Of a DNA stretch of 64,000 nucleotides, positions 53,907 through 61,855 are shown piece after piece. The notes beneath the pieces are model-generated. The model did not search any database and had not been told where the DNA came from. It saw only the letters and a list, made by a program, of their open reading frames with translations. The stretch lies in assembly GCF_023806485.1 (NCBI RefSeq), contig NZ_JAMSLR010000001.1, positions 1 to 64,000 on the forward strand, written 5' to 3'. The first letter of the stretch is position 1; the number at the start of each line of letters is the position of its first letter. The DNA is from Thermalbibacter longus. Lineage in GTDB: Bacteria; Chloroflexota; Chloroflexia; Thermomicrobiales; Thermomicrobiaceae. The position numbers and the translations under genes were made by a program.

Positions 53907-53989
53907 TCGAGTAGTGTTCGGCGTCGTATTGGCTATACTGGGGCGGGTTTGCTGGCCCGAGTCACTTGACTCTCGGGGAAGGGGTTCCA

Positions 53990-54334
53990 ATGGGTGCGAT
54001 CCACGGGATGCTGGGAGAGTCGCTGGCAGTGCTCTACCTTCTGGTCGCTGCGGGCTCCTACCTGCGACGGCGGCAGGGTGGGCTGCCGGCGTGGCTAACC
54101 GGGATCGCCCACGCGTTCCTCGCGATCCAGGTGGTCATCGGCGTGGCGCTCTTCGTCCGGGCGCCGAATATCATCACCTGGTGGCATCCAGTCGTCGGGT
54201 TGCTCGCCCTGGCAGCGCTCGGGCTGGCGGTCCCGCTCCGCTCCCGCCTGGGCCGGGCGAACGCGACCGCAGTCACCGCGCTGCTCGTCGCTGTCCTCGT
54301 CCTGATTGCCGTCGTCATCGCGCGCGCTCGTTGA
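53990..54334 (+). CDS. Small multi-pass membrane protein, unknown function
   Basis: A 114-residue protein with four predicted helices (LGESLAVLYLLVAAGSYL, IAHAFLAIQVVIGVALFV, WWHPVVGLLALAALGLAV, ATAVTALLVAVLVLIAVVIA). Conserved-looking His residues (IHGMLGE, IAHAFLA, TWWHPVVG) hint at haem or metal contact, but I recognise no family. ATG 53990 follows GGGGAAGGGG. A TATACT -10-like box lies at 53934-53939. Confidence 0.65.
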   Translation: MGAIHGMLGESLAVLYLLVAAGSYLRRRQGGLPAWLTGIAHAFLAIQVVIGVALFVRAPNIITWWHPVVGLLALAALGLAVPLRSRLGRANATAVTALLVAVLVLIAVVIARAR

Positions 54335-54377
54335 ACGCGCGCTCCCGTCTTCCGGATGCGAGGCTCGTACGGGCCGT

Positions 54378-56042
54378 CTACAGCTCGCTGATGATCGGCA
54401 GGATGAGTGGGCGGGTCTTGGCCCGGCGGTAGAGCTGCCGCCCCAGCACGTTCTTGGTGCGGCTCACGAGGTAGCCGTGGCTGAAGCCGCCTTTCTGGCG
54501 CTTCTCCAGGAAGCGGCGGAACTCGTCTGTCACCTTCTCCAGCACCTCGTCGCTGATTTGCCCGTTGAGCCCCTGCGCGCTCACCTCTGGCCCAGCGATC
54601 AGCCCGCCGGTCTCCCGGTCGATCACGAAGGTCGCGATGATGACACCGCTGGTCGCGATCTCGTCACGCCGGCGGAGGATGGCCTGCTGGCTGGTGACGA
54701 AGTCCACCAGGATCGGCCCGGTATCGACCGTCCCTTCACGCCGGGCATCCTCGCGGCCGAAGCTGAGGATGCTGCCGAGTTCGGGGATCAGCACGCGCTC
54801 CGGCGGGTAGCCGAGCTCACCGGCCAGCTCGCGGTAGAGCGCGAGGTGCCGGTACTCGCCGTGGATCGGCACGCAGAATCGCGGGCGCACGAGCCGGAGC
54901 ATCAGCTTGAGCTCGTCGCGGCTGGCATGACCCGAGACGTGCACCGTCGGCTCGATCTCGGGATAGATCACGCGCACACCCTGGCGGAAGAGCTGGTCGA
55001 TCGTCTGGCTGACCGTCTCCTCGTTTCCCGGGATCGGCGTGGCGGAGAAGATGACGGTATCGCCTTCTGCGAGCTTGATGTGCGGGTGGTCGCCAACGGC
55101 GATGCGAGCGAGCGCGGCGGTGGCCTCTCCCTGGCTCCCAGTGGTGAGGATCATCGACTGCTTGCGCGGCAGCGCCGTAGCGACTTCCAGTGGAACGATG
55201 ACACCGTCGGGCGGGCGCAGGTAGCCCAGTTCCATCGCTACCCGGGTGCTCTGCTCCATGCTGCGACCGGAGATCGCTACTTTGCGCCCGTGGCGGTGAG
55301 CCGCGCGAATCGCCTGATCCAGCCGCGTAATGTTGGACGCGAAGGTGGTCAGGATCACGCGCCCCCGTGCTGAGCCGATGATCCGGTTGAGCGTCTCGCT
55401 GACGACCGCCTCGGAAGGAGTGTGGCCTGGTCGCTCGACCCGGACGGCATCGGAGAGAAGCACCAGTACGCCTTCGCGGCCGATGGCGCGCAGCCGCTCC
55501 TGGTCGGTCGTCGGCCCGAGGGGCGGAGTGGGGTCGAACTTGTAATCCCCGGTGTGGACGACCCAGCCGAGCGGCGTCTTGAGCGCGATCGCGTAGCTTC
55601 CGGGGATACTGTGGGTTACCGGGATGAATTCAGCTTCGAAGTTGTGGCCGAGCCGGTAACGCGTATGCGGCTTCACGACCTGGAAGTCGGCCAGCTTGGG
55701 ATTACCCAACTCTTCGACCTTGGTTCGCGCGTAGGCCACGGCCAGCTCGGAGCCGTAGACGGGGATGGGGGCGATCGGGCGAAGCTCGGAGAGCAGGAAG
55801 GGGATCCCGCCGATGTGATCCTCATGCCCGTGGGTGAGCAAGATCGCGCGGAGTTTGGATAACCGCTCCTTAACGTACCGCACGTCCGGGATGATCAGGT
55901 CGACACCGCGCAGATCTTCTCCAGGAAACTTGGCGCCGGCATCGACGATGACCATGTCCCCGCGGTACTCGTAGAGGGTCATACTCTTGCCGATCTCGCC
56001 GACCCCCCCGAGGGGGATGATGCGCAGCCGCGGTTTTGCCAT
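54378..56042 (-). CDS. rnj: Ribonuclease J
   Basis: A 554-residue metallo-beta-lactamase/beta-CASP ribonuclease. The N-terminus is IIPLGGVGEIGKSMTLYEY, the zinc site is LLTHGHEDHIGGIPFLL, and further motifs are THSIPGSYAIALKTPLGWVV, HTGDYKFDPTPP, VHVSGHASRDELKLMLRLVR and FCVPIHGEYRHL. RNase J combines 5'-3' exonuclease and endonuclease activity in mRNA and rRNA processing in bacteria lacking RNase E. It is a single gene converging with the small membrane protein gene. Confidence 0.95.
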   Translation of the reverse strand: MAKPRLRIIPLGGVGEIGKSMTLYEYRGDMVIVDAGAKFPGEDLRGVDLIIPDVRYVKERLSKLRAILLTHGHEDHIGGIPFLLSELRPIAPIPVYGSELAVAYARTKVEELGNPKLADFQVVKPHTRYRLGHNFEAEFIPVTHSIPGSYAIALKTPLGWVVHTGDYKFDPTPPLGPTTDQERLRAIGREGVLVLLSDAVRVERPGHTPSEAVVSETLNRIIGSARGRVILTTFASNITRLDQAIRAAHRHGRKVAISGRSMEQSTRVAMELGYLRPPDGVIVPLEVATALPRKQSMILTTGSQGEATAALARIAVGDHPHIKLAEGDTVIFSATPIPGNEETVSQTIDQLFRQGVRVIYPEIEPTVHVSGHASRDELKLMLRLVRPRFCVPIHGEYRHLALYRELAGELGYPPERVLIPELGSILSFGREDARREGTVDTGPILVDFVTSQQAILRRRDEIATSGVIIATFVIDRETGGLIAGPEVSAQGLNGQISDEVLEKVTDEFRRFLEKRQKGGFSHGYLVSRTKNVLGRQLYRRAKTRPLILPIISEL

Positions 56043-56271
56043 CGATGTTCAACTCCCTCGAACGGCGGCGCCAGCTCCCCGGGCCGCCTCACAGTTGTGT
56101 CAATCATAGCGTACGGCTCTCCCTCTTTCGGCGATATCGAACGGCTTGATGGCGCCAGGCTGGGGTAGAATAGACACAGTATCCCGTACGCCTTATCGAG
56201 CGCGCGAATACCCGCACGAGAACCTCCGCCGCCGGCCGGGCGCCTGCATGGCAGACTCGACGAGGTGACCG

Positions 56272-56985
56272 ATGTGGCGAGAGCGCTTCGACGAGATGGC
56301 CGGGATCCGCTTTAAGGACCGGTTCGAGGCTGGTCGGCTGCTGGCCGAGCGGCTACGGGAGCAGCCTGTCGAGCAGGGGATCGTGCTGGCACTGCCGCGC
56401 GGTGGCGTGCTGGTCGGCTACGAGATAGCCTGCGCGCTCCATCTGCCGCTCGACGTCATCCTCACGCGCAAGATCGGCGCGCCCTTCAACCCCGAGTACG
56501 CCATCGGCGTCGTTGCCGAGAATGGCTTCGTCTCGATCAACCGGCGGGAGATCGAGCTCGGCGTTGCGCCTGAGGACTACCTGCAGCAGGCGATCAGGGA
56601 GAACTTGCACGAACTGGCTCGGCGTCGCCAGCTCTATCGCGGGGGACGCCCGCTCCCCTCGCTGAGCGGGCGGACGGTCATCCTGGTCGACGACGGCGTC
56701 GCGACCGGCTTTACCATGCTCGGCGCTATCGCTGCGGTCAAGGACCAGCAGCCGGGCGCCATCATCGTGGCGCTGCCGGTGGCACCCCCGCAGGCAGTAC
56801 GCCGCCTGGAGGAAGAAGTCGACCACGTCGAAGTCCTCCTCGCGCCCGAGCACCTCGATGGCGTCGGGGCCTGGTACGAGGATTTCCACCAGGTGAGCGA
56901 TGAAGAGGTGCTGGATCTGCTTCGCAGAGCCCAGGAGACGGTAGCCCGCTCGACCACTCCGGATGAGACGTCGGCGACCTGGTGA
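56272..56985 (+). CDS. Phosphoribosyltransferase-domain protein
   Basis: A 237-residue type I PRTase-fold protein. LALPRGGVLVGYEIACAL comes first, then ILTRKIGAPFNPEYAIG, and the PRPP loop TVILVDDGVATGFTMLGAI (about 134-152). This long form matches the predicted phosphoribosyltransferases often fused to or found near dienelactone hydrolase-type proteins; the substrate base is unknown. GAGGTGACCG precedes ATG 56272; ATG 56296 is a less likely start. It precedes metG with 156 nt between. Confidence 0.8.
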   Translation: MWRERFDEMAGIRFKDRFEAGRLLAERLREQPVEQGIVLALPRGGVLVGYEIACALHLPLDVILTRKIGAPFNPEYAIGVVAENGFVSINRREIELGVAPEDYLQQAIRENLHELARRRQLYRGGRPLPSLSGRTVILVDDGVATGFTMLGAIAAVKDQQPGAIIVALPVAPPQAVRRLEEEVDHVEVLLAPEHLDGVGAWYEDFHQVSDEEVLDLLRRAQETVARSTTPDETSATW

Positions 56986-57141
56986 ACTGGTGCCCGGGTT
57001 GCCGGCGCGCGGGCCTTCATCGTCCCGGATCTCTGTCTCAGCAGGCCCCAACAAGGGCCATTTCGTGCTTTAATCAGATGACGCCGGGCATCCGTCCACT
57101 GCCGGCAGCCCGTACGAGCGACGAGAGGACCACAGACGACT

Positions 57142-58899
57142 ATGGCTAAGCGGATCGGCATCTTCGTTGCCTGGCCTTACGCCAATGGCGACCTCCATCT
57201 CGGCCACGTGGCCGGGGTTTACCTGCCGGCGGATATCTTCGCTCGCTACCACCGCCTGCGCGGCAACCAGGTGTTGATGGTCAGCGGCAGCGATGCCCAC
57301 GGTACCCCGATCACCGTGGCTGCCGACCGCGAGGGGGTCTCCCCCGAGGAGATCTTCCGGCGCTACCACCACCGGTTCCTGGAGACATACCGCCGGCTGG
57401 GGATCAGCTTCGACCTGTTCACCCACACGCATACCGAGAACCACGTCGCGGTCTCCCAGGACATCTTCCGCACGCTCAACGAGCGGGGATACCTCTTCAC
57501 CCGCACACAGACGCAGTTCTACTGCGAGTACGACCGCCGCTTCCTGCCCGACCGATACGTCGAGGGTACCTGCCCGTACTGCGGCTACCCGAATGCCCGC
57601 GGCGACCAGTGCGACAACTGCGGCCGCACCCTCGACGCTACCGAGCTGATCGATCCGCGCTGCCGGCTCTGTGGTCGCATGCCGGTGCTGCGCGAGACGG
57701 AGCACTTCTTTTTCGACTTGCCGGCCTTCAGCGATCAGCTTCTGGAGTACATCGAGCGGCAGGCGCACTGGCGTCCCAACGTGCAGAACTTCGTCCGCAA
57801 TTTCATCCAGGAGGGGTTGAAGCCACGGCCGGTCTCCCGCGATCTCGACTGGGGTGTCCCCATCCCGGTTCCCGGCTACGAGCACAAGGTCATGTATGTC
57901 TGGTTCGAGGCGGTCATCGGTTACCTCTCGGCCAGTATCGAGTGGGCGCGTCACCACGGCGACGGAGAGTCCTGGGAAGCCTGGTGGCGCGATCCGTCTG
58001 CCCGGGGGTACTACTTCATCGGCAAGGACAACATCCCCTTCCACGCTCTCATCTGGCCGGCCGAGCTGATGGGCTATGACCGGTCGCTCAACTTGCCATA
58101 CGACATCCCGGCGAGCGAGTTCCTCAACCTCGAGGGGCAGCAGTTCAGCACTAGCCGCAACTGGGCTGTCTGGGTGCCGGACTTCCTCGATCGCTACGCG
58201 CCCGACCCACTGCGCGATTACCTGACTAGCATCGCGCCGGAGACGCGGGACAGCGAGTTCACCTGGCATGGATTCGTGGAGCGTAACAACAACGAGCTGC
58301 TGGCCACCTGGGGAAATCTGGTGAACCGGGTCGTCAGCTTCGCGTATCGGAACTTCGATGGGCGCGTGCCGGAGCCAGGGCAGCTCTCGGAGCGCGATCG
58401 CAACCTGCTCGACCAGATCGGCCAGGGCTTCGCCGCCGTGGGCGCCCTCTACGAGCGGGTCGAGCTGAAAGCGGCTCAACGCGAGGCCATGGCGCTGGCC
58501 CGGGAGGTCAATCGCTACCTGGACGAGAAGGCGCCCTGGTTCCAGATCCGCGAGAACCGAGAAGCGGCGGCGACCACCATCTTCGTCGCGCTCCGCGCGA
58601 TCGACTCGCTCAAGCTCCTGCTGTCGCCGGTTCTCCCGTTCAGCAGCGAGCAGGTGCACCACTTCCTAGGCTATGAGTCGCCGCTCTTCGGCGAGCAGGT
58701 CATCGAGCCGGGCACTGCGACCGGTGGTCACGAGGTGCTGACCTACCGGCCCGCGGCCAGTGAAGGCGAAGACCGCTGGAAGCCGAGCGAGCTGGAGCCG
58801 GGGCGGACGCTTCGCCAGCCGGTCGTGCTGTACCAGAAGCTGGACGAGTCGGTGGTCGAAGAGGAGCGCCAGCGGCTCCTCGTGCAAGTGCGCGGCTAG
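57142..58899 (+). CDS. metG: Methionyl-tRNA synthetase
   Basis: A 585-residue class I synthetase. The HIGH-type motif is ANGDLHLGHVAGVYLPAD. A double zinc knuckle follows (CPYCGYPNARGDQCDNCG, then DPRCRLCG). The KMSKS-type loop is GQQFSTSRN, a substitution known in MetRS of archaeal/two-knuckle type. WFEAVIGYLSASIEWA and the C-terminal anticodon-binding helices follow. There is no appended C-terminal tRNA-binding (EMAP) domain. It charges initiator and elongator tRNA-Met. Confidence 0.95.
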   Translation: MAKRIGIFVAWPYANGDLHLGHVAGVYLPADIFARYHRLRGNQVLMVSGSDAHGTPITVAADREGVSPEEIFRRYHHRFLETYRRLGISFDLFTHTHTENHVAVSQDIFRTLNERGYLFTRTQTQFYCEYDRRFLPDRYVEGTCPYCGYPNARGDQCDNCGRTLDATELIDPRCRLCGRMPVLRETEHFFFDLPAFSDQLLEYIERQAHWRPNVQNFVRNFIQEGLKPRPVSRDLDWGVPIPVPGYEHKVMYVWFEAVIGYLSASIEWARHHGDGESWEAWWRDPSARGYYFIGKDNIPFHALIWPAELMGYDRSLNLPYDIPASEFLNLEGQQFSTSRNWAVWVPDFLDRYAPDPLRDYLTSIAPETRDSEFTWHGFVERNNNELLATWGNLVNRVVSFAYRNFDGRVPEPGQLSERDRNLLDQIGQGFAAVGALYERVELKAAQREAMALAREVNRYLDEKAPWFQIRENREAAATTIFVALRAIDSLKLLLSPVLPFSSEQVHHFLGYESPLFGEQVIEPGTATGGHEVLTYRPAASEGEDRWKPSELEPGRTLRQPVVLYQKLDESVVEEERQRLLVQVRG

Positions 58900-58964
58900 C
58901 CGCTGCCTGGAGTGCCGGGGCGCGGATCCGGCGCGGGAGTGGAGCTCGCCCCCAGCATCCCGAC

Positions 58965-58985
58965 GCCCGGCGCCGGACGCCGGGC
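58965..58985. terminator. Hairpin between convergent metG and PLP enzyme genes
   Basis: GCCCGGCG (58965-58972) and CGCCGGGC (58978-58985) form an 8-bp stem with a 5-nt loop, in the gap between the metG stop and the stop of the convergent minus-strand gene. It is a probable shared terminator without a T-tract. Confidence 0.5.
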
Positions 58986-59017
58986 CAGGTGCTCCCGCTC
59001 TGGGAGGCATCAAAAGA

Positions 59018-60061
59018 CTACTTCACCTTGCCCCGCGCAGCGACCGGCCAGGTCACCTCGACCTTGCCGCTGCGCACGCCGACCAGCTCGTCGTGGAGGT
59101 TCAAGCACATCTCCTGGTGCAGCGGGATGAAGCTCAGCCGCTCGCCGACGCGAAACCGGTGGTCGGACGCGCTTGTGTCCACGTGGCCGTGCTCCACGGA
59201 CATCGCGTAGATCTGTATCTCTGGGTATTCGACGCAGTAGCCGTAGGGCACCGGCGGGTAGCTGGCGAAGGTCTTCATGCCGCCGTCGATGATGATCCGT
59301 CCGGGCGCCGGGGTGCTCACGACGCTGCAGACCACCCTGAGCGGGCAACGGTCAGGATGCAGGTCTTCCCGGCCGCGCACCCGCGAGCGGCCCTCCCAGA
59401 CGTAGGAACCGCTACGGTGCTCGGTGCAACCGATCTCCCGAGAGATCTCCTCCAGCCCGGTGCCCCCGCCGCTGATCGTCGCCACCGGGATCCCATCGGC
59501 CTCGAGCAGCCGGATCGTCTCCTCCAGGAACGTCTTGGCCTCAGGACGACTGGGGTAGGTCATGATCCCCTGGAAGTCGAGACTCGGGAGGCGAACCAGC
59601 ACGCGAGCGAGCGCCCGTGCCTCCTCCGGCGACTGTACTCCGCAGCGCCGGGCACCCGTATCCAGCTCGATGAGCACGCGCACGCGCGCGCCGTCGGCCT
59701 GGAGCTGCTCGGCGATACCGCGGGCGGTCTCCTCGGAGTCCACCGCCACGGTGATGGCGGCGCGCCGCGCCAGCCGCGCCAGTCGCTCGAGCTTGGCCTT
59801 GCCGACGATGTTGTAGGGGATCAGGATATCGCGGATGCCCGCCGCGACCATCACCTCAGCCTCCCCCAACTTCTGGCAGCAGATGCCGATGGCGCCGGAG
59901 GCGAGCTGCCAGTGAGCAATCTCGGGGATCTTGTGCGACTTGGTGTGTGGACGCAGCAGGATACCCAGGTCGCGACAGTAGGCGGCCATCTCGCGGAGGT
60001 TGCGCTCGAGCACGTCCAGGTCGCAGATCACCGCCGGGGTATCGAGGTCATCCACCAGCAC
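59018..60061 (-). CDS. D-threonine aldolase / D-serine dehydratase-like PLP enzyme
   Basis: A 347-residue fold-type III PLP enzyme. The N-terminal barrel starts DTPAVICDLDVLERNLREMA, with the PLP-lysine motif LLRPHTKSHKIPEIAHWQL (Lys about residue 42). The C-terminal domain contains the metal-site type ligands HxxxC-like EHGHVDTSASDHRFRVGERL. This matches the DTA/DSD family, which cleaves D-threonine or dehydrates D-serine. GTG 60061 is chosen since AAAGGAG lies 8 nt upstream; the frame stays open far upstream, but only as antisense-phase sequence of the next gene. It is downstream of the LLM oxidoreductase. Confidence 0.85.
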   Translation of the reverse strand: MLVDDLDTPAVICDLDVLERNLREMAAYCRDLGILLRPHTKSHKIPEIAHWQLASGAIGICCQKLGEAEVMVAAGIRDILIPYNIVGKAKLERLARLARRAAITVAVDSEETARGIAEQLQADGARVRVLIELDTGARRCGVQSPEEARALARVLVRLPSLDFQGIMTYPSRPEAKTFLEETIRLLEADGIPVATISGGGTGLEEISREIGCTEHRSGSYVWEGRSRVRGREDLHPDRCPLRVVCSVVSTPAPGRIIIDGGMKTFASYPPVPYGYCVEYPEIQIYAMSVEHGHVDTSASDHRFRVGERLSFIPLHQEMCLNLHDELVGVRSGKVEVTWPVAARGKVK

Positions 60062-60135
60062 AGTGTACGCTCCTTTCCCTCTCGCGACCGCCGTTGCCTC
60101 GATGTCGGAAGACTCCTCTGGCTGTGCCGTCGCCG

Positions 60136-61068
60136 CTATCCCCGGTCGAGGAGTTCCAGCACCGGTGCCAGCCGCTCGATTCCAGCTAGGGTGTTGGGCT
60201 CTACCCGCACCTGGAGGTGGGTGATCCCGGCTCGCGCGTAGGCGCGGAACTCCTCGGCCAGCCGCTCCGGTGGGCCGGTGAGCGGCTCGGCCACGACGCC
60301 GTAGATGGGGCCGTGCCCCTCGAAACCGACCAGCACGGTGGCCGACCGCTCGAGCGTGCCGGGATCGCGCCCCACCTCCGCGCAGGCCTCGTCTACTTGG
60401 GCCTGGAGCGGGGGTACGCCGTCCACGCGGTTTCCGGTTCCTGAGTAGTAGGTGTTCCAGATATCGGCGTACCGCGCTGCCAACCGGAGCATCTTGTGGC
60501 CGGTCGAGCCGATCAGGATCGGCGGGCCCTGTGGCCGTGGCCCGCGCGGCCGCAGCTCGCACGCGCGCATCTGGTAGAAGCGACCGTCGAAAGCGTCGAT
60601 CGAGCCCTCGCGCAGCAGCCGGTGGATGATCACCAGCGCTTCCTCGAAGCGGCTGTAGCGGTGGTCGTACGGGAAGCCGAACGCCTGGAACTCCGGCTCG
60701 TGATAGCCGGCGCCCAGGCCGAGGATCAGGCGGCCGCCGCTGATCTCGTCGATGGTATCGGCCATCTTGGCGATGAGCCCGGGGTTGCGCCAGTTGGTGC
60801 AGACGACGAGCGTGCCGAGTTCCACCCGACGGGTCGCGGCCGCCAGGGCGGAGAGGAGCGTGAGGCACTCCCAGAAGCCTTCGGTCGGCTGGTCTGGCTG
60901 GCGAAACAGGAAGTGGTCGACGACCCAGACCGAGTCGAATCCCACGTCCTCGATCAGGTGAACCATCGCCTCTAGATCGCTCCAGCGCGGAGTCCGCCCG
61001 TCCCACCGGAACTCCGCCTGTGGGAGAAGGATTCCCACCTTCAGCGGTCGCTTGCCGGGCTGACCCAT
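60136..61068 (-). CDS. LLM-class flavin-dependent oxidoreductase (F420-type)
   Basis: A 310-residue luciferase-like TIM-barrel protein. It has KVGILLPQAEFRWDG, DVGFDSVWVVDHFLF, RVELGTLVVCTNWRNPGLIA, the flavin-loop DEISGGRLILGLGAGYHEPE and GPPILIGSTGHKMLRLAARY. These are typical of the LLM subfamily annotated as F420-dependent; FMN use cannot be excluded. ATG 61068 has AGGAGGCGTTCG upstream. It lies 74 nt before the PLP enzyme and is probably in one transcript with it; the substrate is unknown. Confidence 0.87.
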   Translation of the reverse strand: MGQPGKRPLKVGILLPQAEFRWDGRTPRWSDLEAMVHLIEDVGFDSVWVVDHFLFRQPDQPTEGFWECLTLLSALAAATRRVELGTLVVCTNWRNPGLIAKMADTIDEISGGRLILGLGAGYHEPEFQAFGFPYDHRYSRFEEALVIIHRLLREGSIDAFDGRFYQMRACELRPRGPRPQGPPILIGSTGHKMLRLAARYADIWNTYYSGTGNRVDGVPPLQAQVDEACAEVGRDPGTLERSATVLVGFEGHGPIYGVVAEPLTGPPERLAEEFRAYARAGITHLQVRVEPNTLAGIERLAPVLELLDRG

Positions 61069-61291
61069 CGAACGCCTCCTCTCCCGGGCTCGCCGTTCAC
61101 CTGGGGCTCGCGAGGTTGCTCTGTATAAGCACACAGGCCGGCCGATCGGTCAAGATCGGCGAGCGTCGAATTCGAATGCCCGTCGGGAGATGGTGATGCG
61201 CTCGCCAGCTCGGAGCGACCGCTCGGCCGGTGGTTCAGGTTCGACGGCGCGGGTCGAGCAGGCGCCCGAAGTGGCGAGGATGGGTTAGGGA

Positions 61292-61810
61292 TCAGGCGCG
61301 ATCGATGCGGGATCGACTCTCTGCCTGGCTCCGGGAGGCGACCATCGCCTCAGCGAGCCTGGCAGCGGTCCACTCGAGCAGCTCCTGGTCGGCCGGGCCG
61401 AAGGCGTCGACCTGGTTGCCGTCCACGTCGATCTCCCCCAGCACCTGGTCGCCGAGCTTGATCGGCACCACGATCTCGGAGCGCGTCTCCAGGAAGCACT
61501 GCAGGTAGCGGGGGTCAGCGTTGACGTCCGGCACGATGATCGTCTCCCCCTGCGCGGCGGCAGCGCCGCAGATCCCGGTGCCGATCGGGATGCGCACGTG
61601 TTCCGTCGCCGCCGGGCCGCGCCAGGCGACCAGCACCAGGTCTGGCCCTTCGACCAGGTAGATGCCGACCCAGTTGTGGGTCGGCAAGGTCTCGTTGAGC
61701 ACCCGGCAGACTCCATCATAGAGCGCGTCCAGGTCACCGGTCGACGCAAATAGCTCGGCGAGCCTCGCTCGCGCAGCCTCTATAGCGGTCGTCTCTGCCC
61801 GGCTCGTCAT
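61292..61810 (-). CDS. GAF-domain protein, likely free methionine-R-sulfoxide reductase
   Basis: A 172-residue single GAF domain: NWVGIYLVEGPDLVLVAWRG, IPIGTGICGAAAAQGETIIV, PDVNADPRYLQCFLETRSEI and VVPIKLGDQVLGEIDVDGNQ. The Cys in GTGICG and the Cys in YLQCFLETRSE align with known resolving and catalytic cysteines of fRMsr (MsrC). That enzyme reduces free Met-R-sulfoxide with thioredoxin. A pure ligand-sensing GAF protein is the alternative. It is a single gene next to the CAP protein. Confidence 0.75.
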   Translation of the reverse strand: MTSRAETTAIEAARARLAELFASTGDLDALYDGVCRVLNETLPTHNWVGIYLVEGPDLVLVAWRGPAATEHVRIPIGTGICGAAAAQGETIIVPDVNADPRYLQCFLETRSEIVVPIKLGDQVLGEIDVDGNQVDAFGPADQELLEWTAARLAEAMVASRSQAESRSRIDRA

Positions 61811-61855
61811 GCCGTTCGTCGCTCCTCCCGAGGCAGTCTCGTTTCCCAGCGCATT

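Noticed and set aside
53934-53939. TATACT box as promoter of the small membrane gene at 53990
   Set aside because: Not listed as a feature, because no acceptable -35 is found at 16-18 nt and there is no TGn extension.
57070-58662. 530-codon frame antisense to metG
   Set aside because: Shadow frame of a certain aminoacyl-tRNA synthetase; no domain visible.
60062-61006. N-terminal extension of the PLP enzyme frame through the LLM oxidoreductase gene
   Set aside because: The frame stays open by composition only. The extension is Arg/Gly-rich out-of-phase sequence, and GTG 60061 has AAAGGAG upstream and begins the conserved domain.
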